Of a stretch of 64,000 nucleotides of DNA, positions 10,224-21,016 are shown piece after piece; within the stretch, counting starts at the first letter, position 1; each line of letters starts with the position of its first letter. This DNA is from Nannochloris sp. 'desiccata' (lineage: Eukaryota; Chlorophyta; Trebouxiophyceae; Chlorellales; Chlorellaceae). The stretch covers positions 2,127,501 to 2,191,500 of the forward strand of contig JAGTXX020000006.1 in the NCBI GenBank assembly GCA_019044685.2, written 5' to 3'. The position numbers and the translations under genes were made by a program. Below the pieces are notes generated by a model. The model worked only from the letters and a program-made list of their open reading frames with translations, had not been told where the DNA came from and did no database searches.

Positions 10224-11447
10224 CTATAAATGCGTTTCTGAAGGCGTCGCTGCTTTCCCACATACTCGTATATAATCTACTTCCATCTTTTTCGCGCCTA
10301 AACTCAAATCAGCCAACGTTGCTGCTGGGTCGGCATTGGGATAGTTACCGCCCACGGCTAGATTCAAAATAAGATAAAAAGCAGCATCAAACGGTGCATT
10401 CCCTTGCCCAGTTTTAGTATACCACCCTCCAGGTATGCCCATAGAGTTCAATTTCGCTGCTGAATCAGCTTGCATGAATTGTCGATCGTCTATAAACCAT
10501 CGCATCTGCTCATAGTCCCATTCTAATGCGATGGTTTGAAATACATCTACAGGCGCAGGTCCGCCATTACCAGAATACTGTTGTACCTCACCTTCAGCTC
10601 CGTAGAAGAGAGTACCTTGAATGTTAGACATATCGTTGGCAGCCTCAAAAATATCAATCTCGCCACTCGCTGGCCATTTACCGTACCGACCACAGCCAGA
10701 GCAATTGCTTGGAGATTGTTCAGGAAGCATCCAAAATGCAGGCCATAATCCTACACCGCGGGGCAGTTTGACAGAAGCTTCTATTCTGACTGAAGGATAG
10801 TCTTCAGATGGCACAACTGCCAATTTGCCAAATGTTCTAATTCGAGCGCTTGTTGCTCCAGTGGCCTTGATTTCGTCACAGCGCGGTACAGAGCAAGTTT
10901 GTACGCATCCTGAAATATCATCAGTTTTTGTTTTTCCTTCTAGATTGCACCGATATTCGCATTCATTTAAGCATTTTTTATACATCCAATCAGAATTTTC
11001 CCCGCTCTCTCTTTGTGCTTGGATAATTAATTTTCCATCTTGAACATACAGATTTGAAGATCTTTCGGTGTAGTATTGAAGCTCGTCGTTCCCCCAACCA
11101 GGTATACCGTACTGAGATCCATCACCAGTCTGGTAAGACCATTTGGCGGGGTCGACAGCAGCGCTGGCATAGTCATTGAACTCGTCGCTCCACAACAATT
11201 CCCAATTGACACCGAGACAGGGGCTAAAGCTTGCAATTTTGGCATCCATGAGTTCAATGGTCTGGTTGGGGAGAGTTCGCAAAGTTGTATCCTGCTGTAA
11301 TGATCTATGGTGCCTAGAACTCTCCGATTCTAAAGTAGCTGCTTGTGCCCCTCCTGAAGCAACGTCTGAGGCTGAATCTGGTCTACCTGGTAGCCTCGCT
11401 GCTGATATCGTAGAATGCAGCAGCACTATGATCAGCACCCACTTCAT
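10224..11447 (-). CDS. Secreted GH16 beta-glucanase (laminarinase-like), paralog A
   Basis: A single-exon protein of 407 residues with an N-terminal signal peptide (MKWVLIIVLLHSTISA). The GH16 jelly-roll domain runs from about residue 80 to the C-terminus. The catalytic motif is GEIDIFEAAND, matching the family pattern ExDxxE, where the first Glu is the nucleophile and the last the acid/base. Other family words are LWSDEFND, GWGNDELQYY and GLWPAFWMLPE. GH16 enzymes of this type cut beta-1,3 or mixed beta-glucans. Residues about 160-195 contain a six-cysteine insertion (C-x3-C-x3-C-x13-C-x3-C-x4-C) not usual for GH16. It is the most distal of three tandem paralogs on the same strand. Confidence 0.9.
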   Translation of the reverse strand: MKWVLIIVLLHSTISAARLPGRPDSASDVASGGAQAATLESESSRHHRSLQQDTTLRTLPNQTIELMDAKIASFSPCLGVNWELLWSDEFNDYASAAVDPAKWSYQTGDGSQYGIPGWGNDELQYYTERSSNLYVQDGKLIIQAQRESGENSDWMYKKCLNECEYRCNLEGKTKTDDISGCVQTCSVPRCDEIKATGATSARIRTFGKLAVVPSEDYPSVRIEASVKLPRGVGLWPAFWMLPEQSPSNCSGCGRYGKWPASGEIDIFEAANDMSNIQGTLFYGAEGEVQQYSGNGGPAPVDVFQTIALEWDYEQMRWFIDDRQFMQADSAAKLNSMGIPGGWYTKTGQGNAPFDAAFYLILNLAVGGNYPNADPAATLADLSLGAKKMEVDYIRVCGKAATPSETHL

Positions 11448-12088
11448 TTCAGAATGTTTTTAGGAGTTTGCGTGCGAACCAAGTAATTTTAGGAGCAATT
11501 TGCAAGAAGAATTCAGGACCCTGCAGGATTGAAATATCAATTCGAATGCGATTTCAGCAGCGTAAGATGGCCTATGCCCTTACAGAGCAAGTATACATCG
11601 TGATTAATGTTTGAAAATGAGAATTTTATAAGATTGCTTGAATATTATGCCACTGGGCGTCAACATGTCAGCTGCGGCAGTGCAAGAAGAGAACTTCTCT
11701 GGAACTTCCAAATTTCGGAAATTCGATGCTTTCCCAAATTCGACCTAGGTAGGTACGATCGCTGGTTTAAACCCATGGAATCTAGGATAGCAGAAAAAGT
11801 AGGCAGCATTGCCAAAGGTATAGGTTAACATTGACCACGTCATATAAAAGAGTATGCATTAAAGCTATATAAATTATTCGTTTACTCAATTATTTTATTG
11901 AAAGAAGAAGAAGAAGCGTTTTGAAGGAAATACAAAAAGAGTTTAAAGAGAGTATAAACCTGTACATCGTGATTTTTTCTAAATAAACAGTAAAATGCCA
12001 CCGAGAAAGAATAGCTAGCTAATACCTCCTGGGAAAAAGAGGGCCAAAAGGAAGGAGCATCGGCGGAGGCTTTTTATTATTTGAACCT
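11448..12088. other. Spacer between GH16 paralogs A and B
   Basis: This holds the promoter of paralog A (just above 11447) and the 3' end of paralog B. A 73-codon frame at 11607-11828 has no family features. No gene is called. Confidence 0.5.
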
Positions 12089-13555
12089 CTATTGGCCACA
12101 GACGCGCACCCAGTCAACCATCATCTTCTTCCCATCTGGCCTTAAAGCATCTTGCACCATTTTTAAATCCGGAATTTGCCCATTATGTGTTGCTTGATAC
12201 ACTGCATTCGGTAACGTACCTCCTACAGCAAGATTCAAAATCAAATGGAAAGTATCACCGACTCCAAACGGAGCATTTGTCCCAGGAGCGCCGCCACTAA
12301 ACCACCCAGAACCATCAGGGGTCGCAGCACTACTACTACTAGATCCATATTCATATCCATCCATGGCCCACGTCATCATGGTAGGTGTCCACTCTAATGC
12401 AAAAGTATGCCATCCCTCAGGGTCGAGCGATGGGGTGAAGTAACTAGAATACTTATGTTCGCCTTCTCTACCATAATGGACACTCCCAATGATTCTATCC
12501 ATAGAATTAACCGCTTCCATGACATCAATCTCACCGCTTGATGGCCATATACCGTACTGACCACAGCCAGAGCAAGTTGTCCTGGCGCCTGCTTCAGGCA
12601 AAAGCCAAAACGCCGGCCAAAGGCCGGTTCCAGTAGGCAGTTTCATGCGCCCTTCTATTCTAATTTTGTTGGTTTGTTCTGTAGGAGATACTGAAAATTT
12701 CTGGAATGTACGAATACGACCAGACGTAATCTGACGTTTACGGATAAAGTCACATCGAGGCCAACCACATGGATCAATGCACCAGGCGAATTCTTGAGAC
12801 CCTGGTACGTATCCGAGATTTGTACAGCGTTGTCTACATTCATCCCAGCAATCGTTCCAAAGAACTTCGGGGTCTGGCTCTAATCGAGCGTTAATTATAA
12901 GATTACCATCAGCAGTGTAGACGTTGTTGGTGGAATTAGACATCCACTCAAGCTGTTGATTGCCCCAATCACCGATGCCGTATTGGTACCCGTCATAGAG
13001 CTGATACGACCATTTTGAAGCATCAAAAGTATTGAAATTGTCTTCAAAAAGCATGTTCCAGCCTGCGCTGGTGCAGCGATCGGCTGGTGGCGTGGGTGGG
13101 GGTGACGGAGGGGAAGGGGAAGGGGAGGGAGGAGGCGGGCTAGGATTTGGTCTAGGCGGAGGAGGTGCTTTGCTGCGTGGTGGACGACGAGGACGGCGTT
13201 TAGGAGGGGGTGGTCGTCTGCAGGTCCAAAATTATTAAAATATCATTAATTTTGGGTACAGTTCATTCCAAGCATTTCTCAACAACATACAAGCAAAGGT
13301 GCAGTCTTCAATGTATATCATGTCTCTACAACGAACAGATCACACTTACCGACGACGAGGGGGTGGGGGTGACTTGCGTCTGGGCCTCCACACATATCTC
13401 TTTTGGCCTTTCAGTGGAATGCCGCTAATTGTGTTCGTCATATTCACCGATTTCAACTTTCTAGCCACTGCTGGGCGGCTATCAATAAATTCTTGGCCTA
13501 CAGCGAGTGTTCCAGCCATGCCAAGCGCCACAAAGACGAAAAGTGACTTAATCAT
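12089..13555 (-). CDS. Secreted GH16 beta-glucanase with proline-rich linker, paralog B
   Basis: Two exons, 13555-13350 and 13217-12089, give 444 residues. The ATG at 13555 was chosen over one eight codons upstream because it gives a clean signal peptide (MIKSLFVFVALGMAGTLAVG). Residues about 55-115 are a basic then proline/serine-rich linker (PPPRPNPSPPPPSPSPS), as seen in algal wall proteins. The GH16 domain follows, with GWNMLFEDNF, DWGNQQLEW, GLWPAFWLLPE and the catalytic GEIDVMEAVN. It carries the same six-cysteine insertion as paralogs A and C. The linker suggests a wall-attached or extended modular enzyme. No carbohydrate-binding module is seen. Confidence 0.9.
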
Positions 13556-14091
13556 TTTGAACGCGTCCAAATTGAGCAATCAATCCTCACCAAAAATCGC
13601 CTTAACAAAATTACTGTCACATGGAATGCGTTGTAATTTTTGTAATTATACGTATGTAATGGGGAGAGGGGGCATATGCAGCCTTTATTCGCCTTTAGCA
13701 GCTGGTTACATGGTAGTACTTACAGCTTCTTTTGTATTCAGAAGCTGCAGTTGCTCCCCCTATATTTAAAATTGAAGCTATCGATAGTTAGATAGTCTCG
13801 TAGATAGTACAGATACACAGGATATAGTAGTAAATAGGTTTTTAGAACATATATACAAAGTAGAAGAAAAGTAGTTGTCTGAAAGAAAAAAGGCACTTTG
13901 CTGGCCGGGGATAGGTGGTGGGCGACGAGAGGTAAGCTTTTTTACCAATGATGCTATCCTCCCATCTTTACTATTATGAAAATGCCGCCCTAGTCATCAG
14001 GTCAAGTAAGAAACAGAAAAATAAATAGTCGCGTAATCATTTATTCAAAATATTGGAAGAAAAGTACATCAATATAAAGTCAGCAAGTCTT
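13556..14091. other. Spacer between GH16 paralogs B and C
   Basis: AT-rich, with no open frame of interest. It holds the promoter of paralog B and the 3' end of paralog C. Confidence 0.5.
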
Positions 14092-15198
14092 TCAACGTCC
14101 AAACACTCGGACATAGTCAACGACCATCTGTTTCGGCCCCTCAGCCATAGACTGAGCAATAGAGTCCGAAGAAGGGAATCCAGGGTAGGCACCTCCTACA
14201 GCCATATTCAACAGCAAGTAGAAATTATCCCCTGCGCCAAAAGGAGCAGTGGGAGAGCCAGAGGCGCCGGCGCTATACCAACCTTTATTATTGCCTGTAT
14301 TCGCCACAGTGCCATAAAGCATATGATCAAGATACCATCTCATCTCTTTTTCACTCCAATCTACCCTAAAAACGTGGAAACCAGGGCTGAGGGATCTTGC
14401 TACTGTAGTATGCCTCCACTGGTCTCCAGAACCACCATAATGAATAGTGCCATTCACAGCCAGCATTGCTGTATGGCTTTCCATAATGTCAATTTCACCA
14501 GAACTAGGCCAAATTCCATACTTGCTGTCTTGTGGAAGCATCCAAAAGGCGGGCCAAAGACCTGTTCCTGGTGTTAATTGAATTCTCGCTTCGACACGGA
14601 TAGTTGAAAATTTAGCGGAAGGGGAGATGCTAAACTTATTGACAGTAGAAATACGAGCAGAGGTGAACCTAATTTCGGGGCAACGTCCGTTACCACAAGA
14701 AAGGACGCACGTGTGCAATTCAGGGGTCCCGTCGATGTACCCTTCAGTGACACAGCGACGGCCGCATTCATCCCAGCACTCTTGTTGCACCGCTGCCTGC
14801 TCAGTTCCTGCGACTTCTTTGGCTTCAATGACGAGATTACCGTCGACTATACGAGAATTATTGGGATTATTGGTGTAGAATTCAAGCTCTTGGTTACCCC
14901 AACCACACAGACCAATCTGGCAGCCATCTCACCAGTGATGTTGCCATCTTTCACCATCCCAAGAGTCGAATTCATCAGCCCACAAAGGCGTCCAATCACT
15001 CTTTACTGCCATTAGCTTTCTATTTGATCTAGTATGTTCAGACGAAATAGCATCAGCAGTGTGCTGCAAGGAGGGGCTGGAATCTCTGATCTTATAATCA
15101 TGTCCACTGGAACTTGCATGGCATGTAGCCGCAAAAAGTGCGCATGTCAACGCAAAACATATAGTATTAGCACTGTTGGCAGTTATTAAGACCGCCAT
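14092..15198 (-). pseudogene. GH16 beta-glucanase paralog C interrupted by one in-frame TGA
   Basis: A single uninterrupted frame would give 368 codons, but codon 90 (14931-14929) is TGA. The upstream part starts at an ATG (15198) with a signal peptide (MAVLITANSANTICFALTC) and reaches WADEFDSWDGERWQHHW. Immediately after the stop the same frame goes on with DGCQIGLCGWGNQELEFY, the six-cysteine insertion, GLWPAFWMLPQ, the catalytic GEIDIMESHT and a normal C-terminus. Paralogs A and B have Gly or Tyr near this place, so the stop is probably a point mutation (for example GGA to TGA). No other damage is seen, so it is either a very young pseudogene, a read-through gene or a sequencing error. Confidence 0.8.
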
Positions 15199-15695
15199 AG
15201 TAGTTATTGTTAGATTGAATTTCAAAATCGAGTCTTGTTTCCCCTCGAGGTGAAAAGTGCGCACCAACCCAAATCTACAGGATGCAGGTCTTATCAGATA
15301 CCATAAATGTATACTGTTAATAAAGATACATGGCTTGAGCAGCCGTCCAATCGCATTTAAGGCTATTTCAGCGCAAGTGGTAGGTGCCACCTAGTTCCCC
15401 CCGAACTACTTTGGTTTGGGGCTGTGGGTATAACCAGAAAACTTTCTTTTCAAGTGGTGGGAAGTCAACAGAGTTGCAGATGAGGCTTTAACTACAAGCT
15501 AGTTTCGCTGCCAGATGTTACTTACGCGAAGGCAAAATTCTTTTGGGCCAGTAAACTCCTGGAAGGATTTGCCGCCTTTCCTAGACAGCCCTCTGCTGTT
15601 CCACCTCCCGTCTCTACATTAACTCCTAACCATAATTAAACATGCATAGTTGAACTTTCTTACATATATTATTAAGTATACAGAAATAACATTCG
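15199..15695. other. Spacer upstream of GH16 paralog C
   Basis: This is the promoter side of paralog C and the 3' side of the URM1 gene. The GH16 frame stays open upstream to 15390, but that stretch has no signal-peptide logic and is taken as 5' leader. Confidence 0.5.
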
Positions 15696-16256
15696 TTAGC
15701 CACCGTGTAAAGTAGAAATGAATGCAACTCGGTCACCATCTGCCAAAGGGCTCTCATCTAATCCACTTAATTCCCAATCAGCATCATTAACCAACACTAA
15801 GACACCTGGTCTCCTGTAAAAAAATGTAAGGAAATATAGGTTGGAAACAGCGTTTAGATTTTATGTAGGAGCAGAAAACAAGAAGGAATAGGGGCGACAA
15901 GGAAGCAACATTAGTCAACAAGTCCTTTGGCGGGAAGTCGGCTTTTCACGAAGAATAAAAAATTTTTGAACATCAATTTCTTACACTGTATTTCCCTTCA
16001 TGAACATCTCTGGTCGCTCTGTTAGTATATTATCTCTTGCCCAGGCCATAACTTCTCCTAAAGTCAGCTCAGAGCCATCCTTTACAGGAACGTCGACAGT
16101 GAGCATCTTTTCATTTCCAAACAACAACTCCATTCCTCCACTGCAGAAAGAATTGGGCATGATGGGTGAGTTTTGACTGTGCTACAAGGTCCATATTGCT
16201 TGCCAGATGTAGGAAAGCTACAGGAAAACTTGCCTAAATTCAAATGAGATTTTCAT
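15696..16256 (-). CDS. URM1: Ubiquitin-related modifier 1
   Basis: Three exons, 16256-16234, 16140-15985 and 15813-15696, give 98 residues, the normal URM1 length. The first exon codes only MKISFEF and ends at a GC-AG intron (donor GCAAGT). The second gives GGMELLFGN and [11 protein letters not shown], the third [15 protein letters not shown] and the C-terminal ISTLHGG. The terminal Gly-Gly is the activated end: URM1 is thiocarboxylated by an MOCS3/Uba4 enzyme, donates sulfur for 2-thiolation of wobble uridine in tRNAs for Lys, Gln and Glu, and can also be conjugated to proteins. The gene was assembled by hand because every exon is short; family match is unambiguous. Confidence 0.95.
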
Positions 16257-16583
16257 GGTCGATCCCTAATTGCTACTAAAATTCGGAGTCTTAGGATATT
16301 TCTGCGTTTTCTAGTTCTCCAACAAAATATATTAAATGCAGTCAATGGGTCTAAAACATTTGAACTGCTGAAAAATGGAGCTCCTTGCGAGCTTGTATAC
16401 GGTATGAAACCAACGCTCAGCGGTTAAGATTCAAAGATTAAAACCTTTTCAAGTTGTGATCATGAACGTTTGCTTTTAAGACGCTAAACATTCTGCCGCA
16501 ATCATGATATGTTGAGGTTTAGGACGAAAATATAGGAGATTTATTTTTAATAATCGGATTTTCAATTCTTTTAAAATAGTTAT
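16257..16583. promoter_or_regulatory. Divergent promoter of URM1 and phosphopantetheinyl transferase
   Basis: The two start codons face away from each other across 327 bases, so both promoters must lie here. The space is AT-rich and no specific motif was identified. Confidence 0.5.
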
Positions 16584-17750
16584 ATGCGCACTGCTTGCGC
16601 CAGGATGGTGCAATCCTGCTTTTACCACGTTGCATCACCACTATACAGCGTTAGTACTGCACAATGGACAGTGCTTCCTTCCTTGAGGCAGTTACATTTG
16701 CACCATTCCTTCCCTGCCCCCAAGCCCCCCGCCTCTCGCTCCAAGTTTGCTTGGCTTTCAGCAGCCGTGCCTGCTTCTTCAGCTTCAACCGAACAAAACA
16801 ACGCATTCTTAATCAGTACTGCACCGCTGCCTGCGTTTCTCTCTTCCTGTTCAGACCAAGCAGCGGCTTCTTTGCTCACCCTTCAAACAGGCGACGTCCA
16901 CATTTGGTGGCTTCGGCACCATTTACAACAAAATCAAAATCAAACCTTCCCTGATGGAAACGTCACCAATCTAGGAGCTACCTGTGCTACACTCCTTAGT
17001 GCTGAAGAGGCAGCAGAGTGTGCTACATCATCAGATCCTGCCTCCCAAGAACTTCGCCTTGTCGCTCGGGCGTTTTCAAGAATTGTATTGTCACGATATA
17101 TAAACAGCCAAACATTGCCTTCTTCCCTTGTTTTTGAGCGAAATGAACACGGCAAACCTGAAATAGCTCACCCTAAAGCTTCCCTGCGGTTTAATTTAAC
17201 ACATACCCCTGGACTAATAGGCGTTGCTGTTACCAGTGGAGCTGCTGTTGGGCTTGATGCCGAGTCAATAAACAGAAAAACCAAAGGAAATCCGTTAAAA
17301 TTAGCTCAAAGACGTTTTGCTACCCTAGAGATTGAGCAGTTAGACCGTTTACAAGGTGATACAGAGACTCAGGCAGCGTTATTTATTAAATTATGGACCT
17401 TGAAAGAAGCTTATGTGAAAGCGATTGGGAAAGGCATTGGAGCGCCGCCGGGGTTACGAGGATTTAGTTTTTTATTAAATGAACCTTCTTGTGAGCTATT
17501 ATTTGACCAAAACATGGGCCATCACCTAGAGACAAATAACACTGGTGAGGCTAGGTGGCAGTTTGCTTTGATGCAACCAGTGGATGGTCACTTGGCCGCC
17601 ATCTGTTGCGAGAAATATGGCCAAGGCGGTGATGGTGATATTGATGCGGGTTCTGAGCTGCGGATAACTTCCTTCTTAGCCGAAACGGATAGTGCTACTG
17701 GATCAGAGCTAATGATGCCTCGCATTCTTGCTACTGGAAGCTCTAAATGA
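16584..17750 (+). CDS. 4'-phosphopantetheinyl transferase, Sfp type
   Basis: A single-exon protein of 388 residues. The two hallmark motifs are present: GLDAESI near residue 222 (GxDxE, magnesium binding) and WTLKEAYVKAIGKG near 272 (WxxKEAxxKxxG). The enzyme transfers phosphopantetheine from CoA to a serine of acyl carrier proteins or polyketide synthases. The N-terminal 60 residues are rich in Ser, Ala and Arg/Lys with few acids and may be an organelle-targeting peptide. That would suit activation of plastid or mitochondrial acyl carrier protein. The ATG at 16584 is the first in frame; a second Met eight codons later is an alternative. Confidence 0.9.
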   Translation: MRTACARMVQSCFYHVASPLYSVSTAQWTVLPSLRQLHLHHSFPAPKPPASRSKFAWLSAAVPASSASTEQNNAFLISTAPLPAFLSSCSDQAAASLLTLQTGDVHIWWLRHHLQQNQNQTFPDGNVTNLGATCATLLSAEEAAECATSSDPASQELRLVARAFSRIVLSRYINSQTLPSSLVFERNEHGKPEIAHPKASLRFNLTHTPGLIGVAVTSGAAVGLDAESINRKTKGNPLKLAQRRFATLEIEQLDRLQGDTETQAALFIKLWTLKEAYVKAIGKGIGAPPGLRGFSFLLNEPSCELLFDQNMGHHLETNNTGEARWQFALMQPVDGHLAAICCEKYGQGGDGDIDAGSELRITSFLAETDSATGSELMMPRILATGSSK

Positions 17751-18052
17751 TTCAAATATATTGGTTTGTAATTTTTCATCAAGGTATTTATTTGTGTTTT
17801 TTTACTTGCGGTATTGAAGCAATAGAAATGTTGAAATGAAAAAGCAAATTAGTGTGAAAGAGTCATGGCGGGGATAGAAACACATCCATTAGGTCATAAG
17901 AGTTGCGGAAAAGTAAGTAGATTAAGCAATCAAAGAAAGTTGTATAATGGTTCAATTAAACTATCTGGCCTCAGCCAACGATTAACACCGAGGGTTTAGT
18001 TTTGCTTTTCTTTTGAGATTTATGCAGATTTTAATTCCCATCCTTGTCATTA
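17751..18052. other. Convergent 3' region
   Basis: Short AT-rich spacer between two 3' ends. No gene is seen. Confidence 0.5.
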
Positions 18053-18775
18053 TCAAACAGCGCTGGCAGCATATTGCGCAAGCGCGTTACGTGGCTTAAA
18101 CATCGATAGAAGACCAGTCAAGGTGCCCTCCTCACCGGGCACCTCGTCGGCAAAGAGAGTGGCATCATCTGGCATTCTGAGGGATGCATGGATACCAATC
18201 ATAATCATAGAAAGACCCAACGCATAGAAAATAGTCGATCCTACACTTGTCAAGAAAAATACAGTGAATAAAGACCCGCCAGAAAGTACCAAGAACTTTT
18301 CTTTATCTGAAAGTTCACGGCCTCCGAGAATTAGTGGCGTTGTTTTCATAATATACGCATAAAACCAGACAGCTGCGAGGATTGCGAGAACGATAAGGCT
18401 CCAAGGGTTCATAAGCATGACCAGGGCTGTGGTACCTACGGTAGCGATGGCGTAATTGGTGCGGAAGTAGCTAATATTTTTGCGGACACGGCCAGTAACC
18501 TCGCCAAGATTGGCCGGCTTGGAGACAGCAGTGACGTCAAACACCTCGGCGATAGGCTTGGCCTGTGGAGGAAATATGTTAGAAACACATGTGAAATGTA
18601 TGAAATAACGGTAGAATCAAAGGCAATGTGAGGGAGATAAGTTGCTGCTGACCTCGCTAAATGTTTGAGCTGCATTTTCCTTGAGTTTTCCGACAAATCC
18701 TGTTAAGATGCTTAACCTCGAAGTGGTTGCTGTATCCAAACTAGTGTCTGCTGTCGAGAGAGGAAGAGCAGCCAT
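18053..18775 (-). CDS. PRA1 family protein (Rab acceptor / YIP3)
   Basis: Two exons, 18775-18653 and 18562-18053, give 210 residues. The second exon begins AKPIAEVFDVTAVSKP. The PRA1 domain covers about 60-190: NISYFRTNYAI, followed by paired hydrophobic hairpins (VMLMNPWSLIVLAILAAVWFY and a second pair near LTSVGSTIFYALGLSMIMIG). PRA1 proteins sit in ER, Golgi or endosome membranes and help Rab GTPases move between membrane and cytosol. Length and topology are typical. It is divergent with the pTAC5-like gene across 325 bases. Confidence 0.9.
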
Positions 18776-19100
18776 TTTAAAACGACAAGAGTTTTTAACT
18801 GTAAAGCAACAAAAAAATCACTGAGTCAACACGTTTCTGTGTGATGTCCTTTAGGGAGCCTTTTTGATGCTGTTATTGATATCTCAGAATTTAGTAATGG
18901 AGGATAGGAGCTCCTGTGGGCTGTTTATGCGAGGTGATTGCGCAGCATGCCATGCGTTGCGAGCCGCTCGCTGAGCGAAAATTTTGCGTGCCATAATGCT
19001 CGCCGTGCTCGCCTTGAAAGTTGGTCGACTTGGGGAAAAAAGTCCCCATTGATCAGGAAATTTTGAATTACTATATATCTGATAATCAAAAATTGGCATC
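18776..19100. promoter_or_regulatory. Divergent promoter of PRA1 and pTAC5-like genes
   Basis: 325 bases separate the two start codons. A run of CpG-containing words lies near 18930-19010. No specific element was identified. Confidence 0.45.
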
Positions 19101-21016
19101 ATGATGGCGAGTAATGCCCTCACAGTCGCCAAACCTCGAACGCTAGGCTGCATTCATCCACAAGTTGCCTTGGCTCACCAGAACAGCGTGCAGGTTGGGA
19201 TCTTCCGCTGCTCCGAGAAATCGTTACGATCCATAATTCCACATGTGAGAATGCATAGATTTGTTATCCTCTCTTAATGCTCGGGTTTAGTTGATCTTGC
19301 TTGAATTTGTTTTTGTGATCACCAGGCTCGTAAGAAGGATGAACCAGAGACTCCTAGGTAAGATTTTGTAAATATTTCAAGCTTTTGTAACTGTCTATGG
19401 ACTTATTTTAGATTCATTCCTGCATATTCGTTGGCCAAACTAATCCTAAACCACCGCTCTTGGCTTCTTCTTATTTTATTTTCAGGTCCTATGAAGACGT
19501 TTTACAGCAGCGTGAGCAACAGCTTTGGGACCGCCAATATCAGATGATGGATGCAGGAGCAAAGGAAGCTCGTAACAATTACGAAACTCTCCTTAGAGCC
19601 CATGCACAACTTCAATCACAATTCTTGGCAGAACGCGAACTTTGGGCACAGCAAGAGGACGCTTTACGCAAAGAAAATGCAGAATTACGGTCCCAAATTT
19701 TATACACAGCTGCAAAATTAGCTTCATCAGGTCCTCGAATTAGTTCAAGCGTTAGAAATAACGGAATTGATAGCGATGTTGTGGATGGAAGAGCTGCTGC
19801 CGGAGAGCTCCCCGGCCCTGCTGCTCAACCTACCTCTCAACCTTTTGCTGCCCCATCTAGAAGTAGCCAAAGTGATATTTCTGCTGCATTTGAAGCAGCA
19901 TCAGCTGCTGCTGCAGACCAAGAAGTTCCTTCTTGGGCATCGGAAATCGAAGCTGCAATGGAGGCGGTTGACGAAATGGATATCTTAACACAAGACGTAG
20001 ACTATGCTGCTCTGGCTGCTAGAAATAAACAACCACTAACACATACACATCCCTTAGAAAATGGTTCCTCTACTACTACAGCTGCTCCTACCAGCGCAGC
20101 AGCTGCCGCTGAAGATAATACAGAGGGAATATCGGCAGGGGCTTCTCCCACAGGTCCTCCCCCGGACCTTGCCGTCGGCTCTGACGATATTTTCTGGGTA
20201 AATCAGCTCCACACCGCCATGGTCGATGCTGGGTTCTACCCTGGAGATGATGAAATTGATGCTTTCTTCTTTGGAGATTCTACTCTATGTGCCTTGATGA
20301 CTTTCCAAGCGTGTGAGGGTCTCCCAGAAACAGGAGCTGTAGATGAAAATACTTGGAAGGCGCTTCTAGGCCCTGAATTGACGCTAAAACCTTCTAGAGA
20401 TCTTACAGCTGATCAGTCAGCAAACTTACCTGGAATTACTGATGAACAGAATATTACCGACAAAGGGGAAACTGAAAGTAAGCCCTTTGCAGAGTTGTTT
20501 GCTGCCTCATCTGAACAGTCTGTAGGTTCTCATGGAGAAATTGAGTCGGAAACAAACCGAACAATCTTCAGCGAGACTGATATTTATCCAGATGGTCACG
20601 TTGTCCAAGATTCTGTCGAAACAACAGTAACACATGCCGAAACAAAAAGCACAGCGGCACCGCCATTAACCAAATGGCCTTCTTTGATCGATGGGGATGG
20701 TGGTAAGTATGTCCATGCTTTGCATGTTTTGCTTGATAATGCCGGTTATTGTGCTGGAGAAGATGATGTCAGGTGGTGGCAGTACGGCGATAGTACAGTC
20801 ACTGCAGTCAAAACTTTCCAAGCGTGTTCCGGGATCCCCGAAAGTGGTGCTACCTGCGTGCGAACATGGCAAGCATTAATGCCTCCGGGTTCGGTTCCAA
20901 ATGATCTTTTGAGTGTCCAGAGTGGACATAGTGATGATGATGATTTAGCTGAGCCTGGAGAAGGCAGGGTGTGGTTGTTGGGAGAGCAGCGGTGGGAAAT
21001 CATAAAAAAATATTGA
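19101..21016 (+). CDS. pTAC5-like plastid protein with two peptidoglycan-binding-type domains
   Basis: Three exons, 19101-19193, 19326-19357 and 19486-21016, give 551 residues. The N-terminus (MMASNALTVAKPRTLG) looks like a chloroplast transit peptide. Residues about 45-125 are a coiled coil. Two PGBD1-type domains follow, near 285-345 (VNQLHTAMVDAGFYPGDDE ... TFQACEGLPETG) and 455-510 (VHALHVLLDNAGYCAGED ... TFQACSGIPESG). The tail RVWLLGEQRWEI resembles plant pTAC5, a component of plastid transcriptionally active chromosome. Plant pTAC5 has one such domain and a DnaJ-type zinc finger; here the domain is duplicated and I see no zinc finger before the stop. The function is inferred from resemblance only. 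Confidence 0.75.

Noticed and set aside
11607..11828. 73-codon frame between GH16 paralogs
   Set aside because: No family features, no signal peptide, AT-rich flanks.
14929..14931. Selenocysteine reading of the TGA in GH16 paralog C
   Set aside because: Paralogs do not have Cys at this site, GH16 enzymes are not redox enzymes, and no SECIS-like element was recognised. A nonsense change is simpler.
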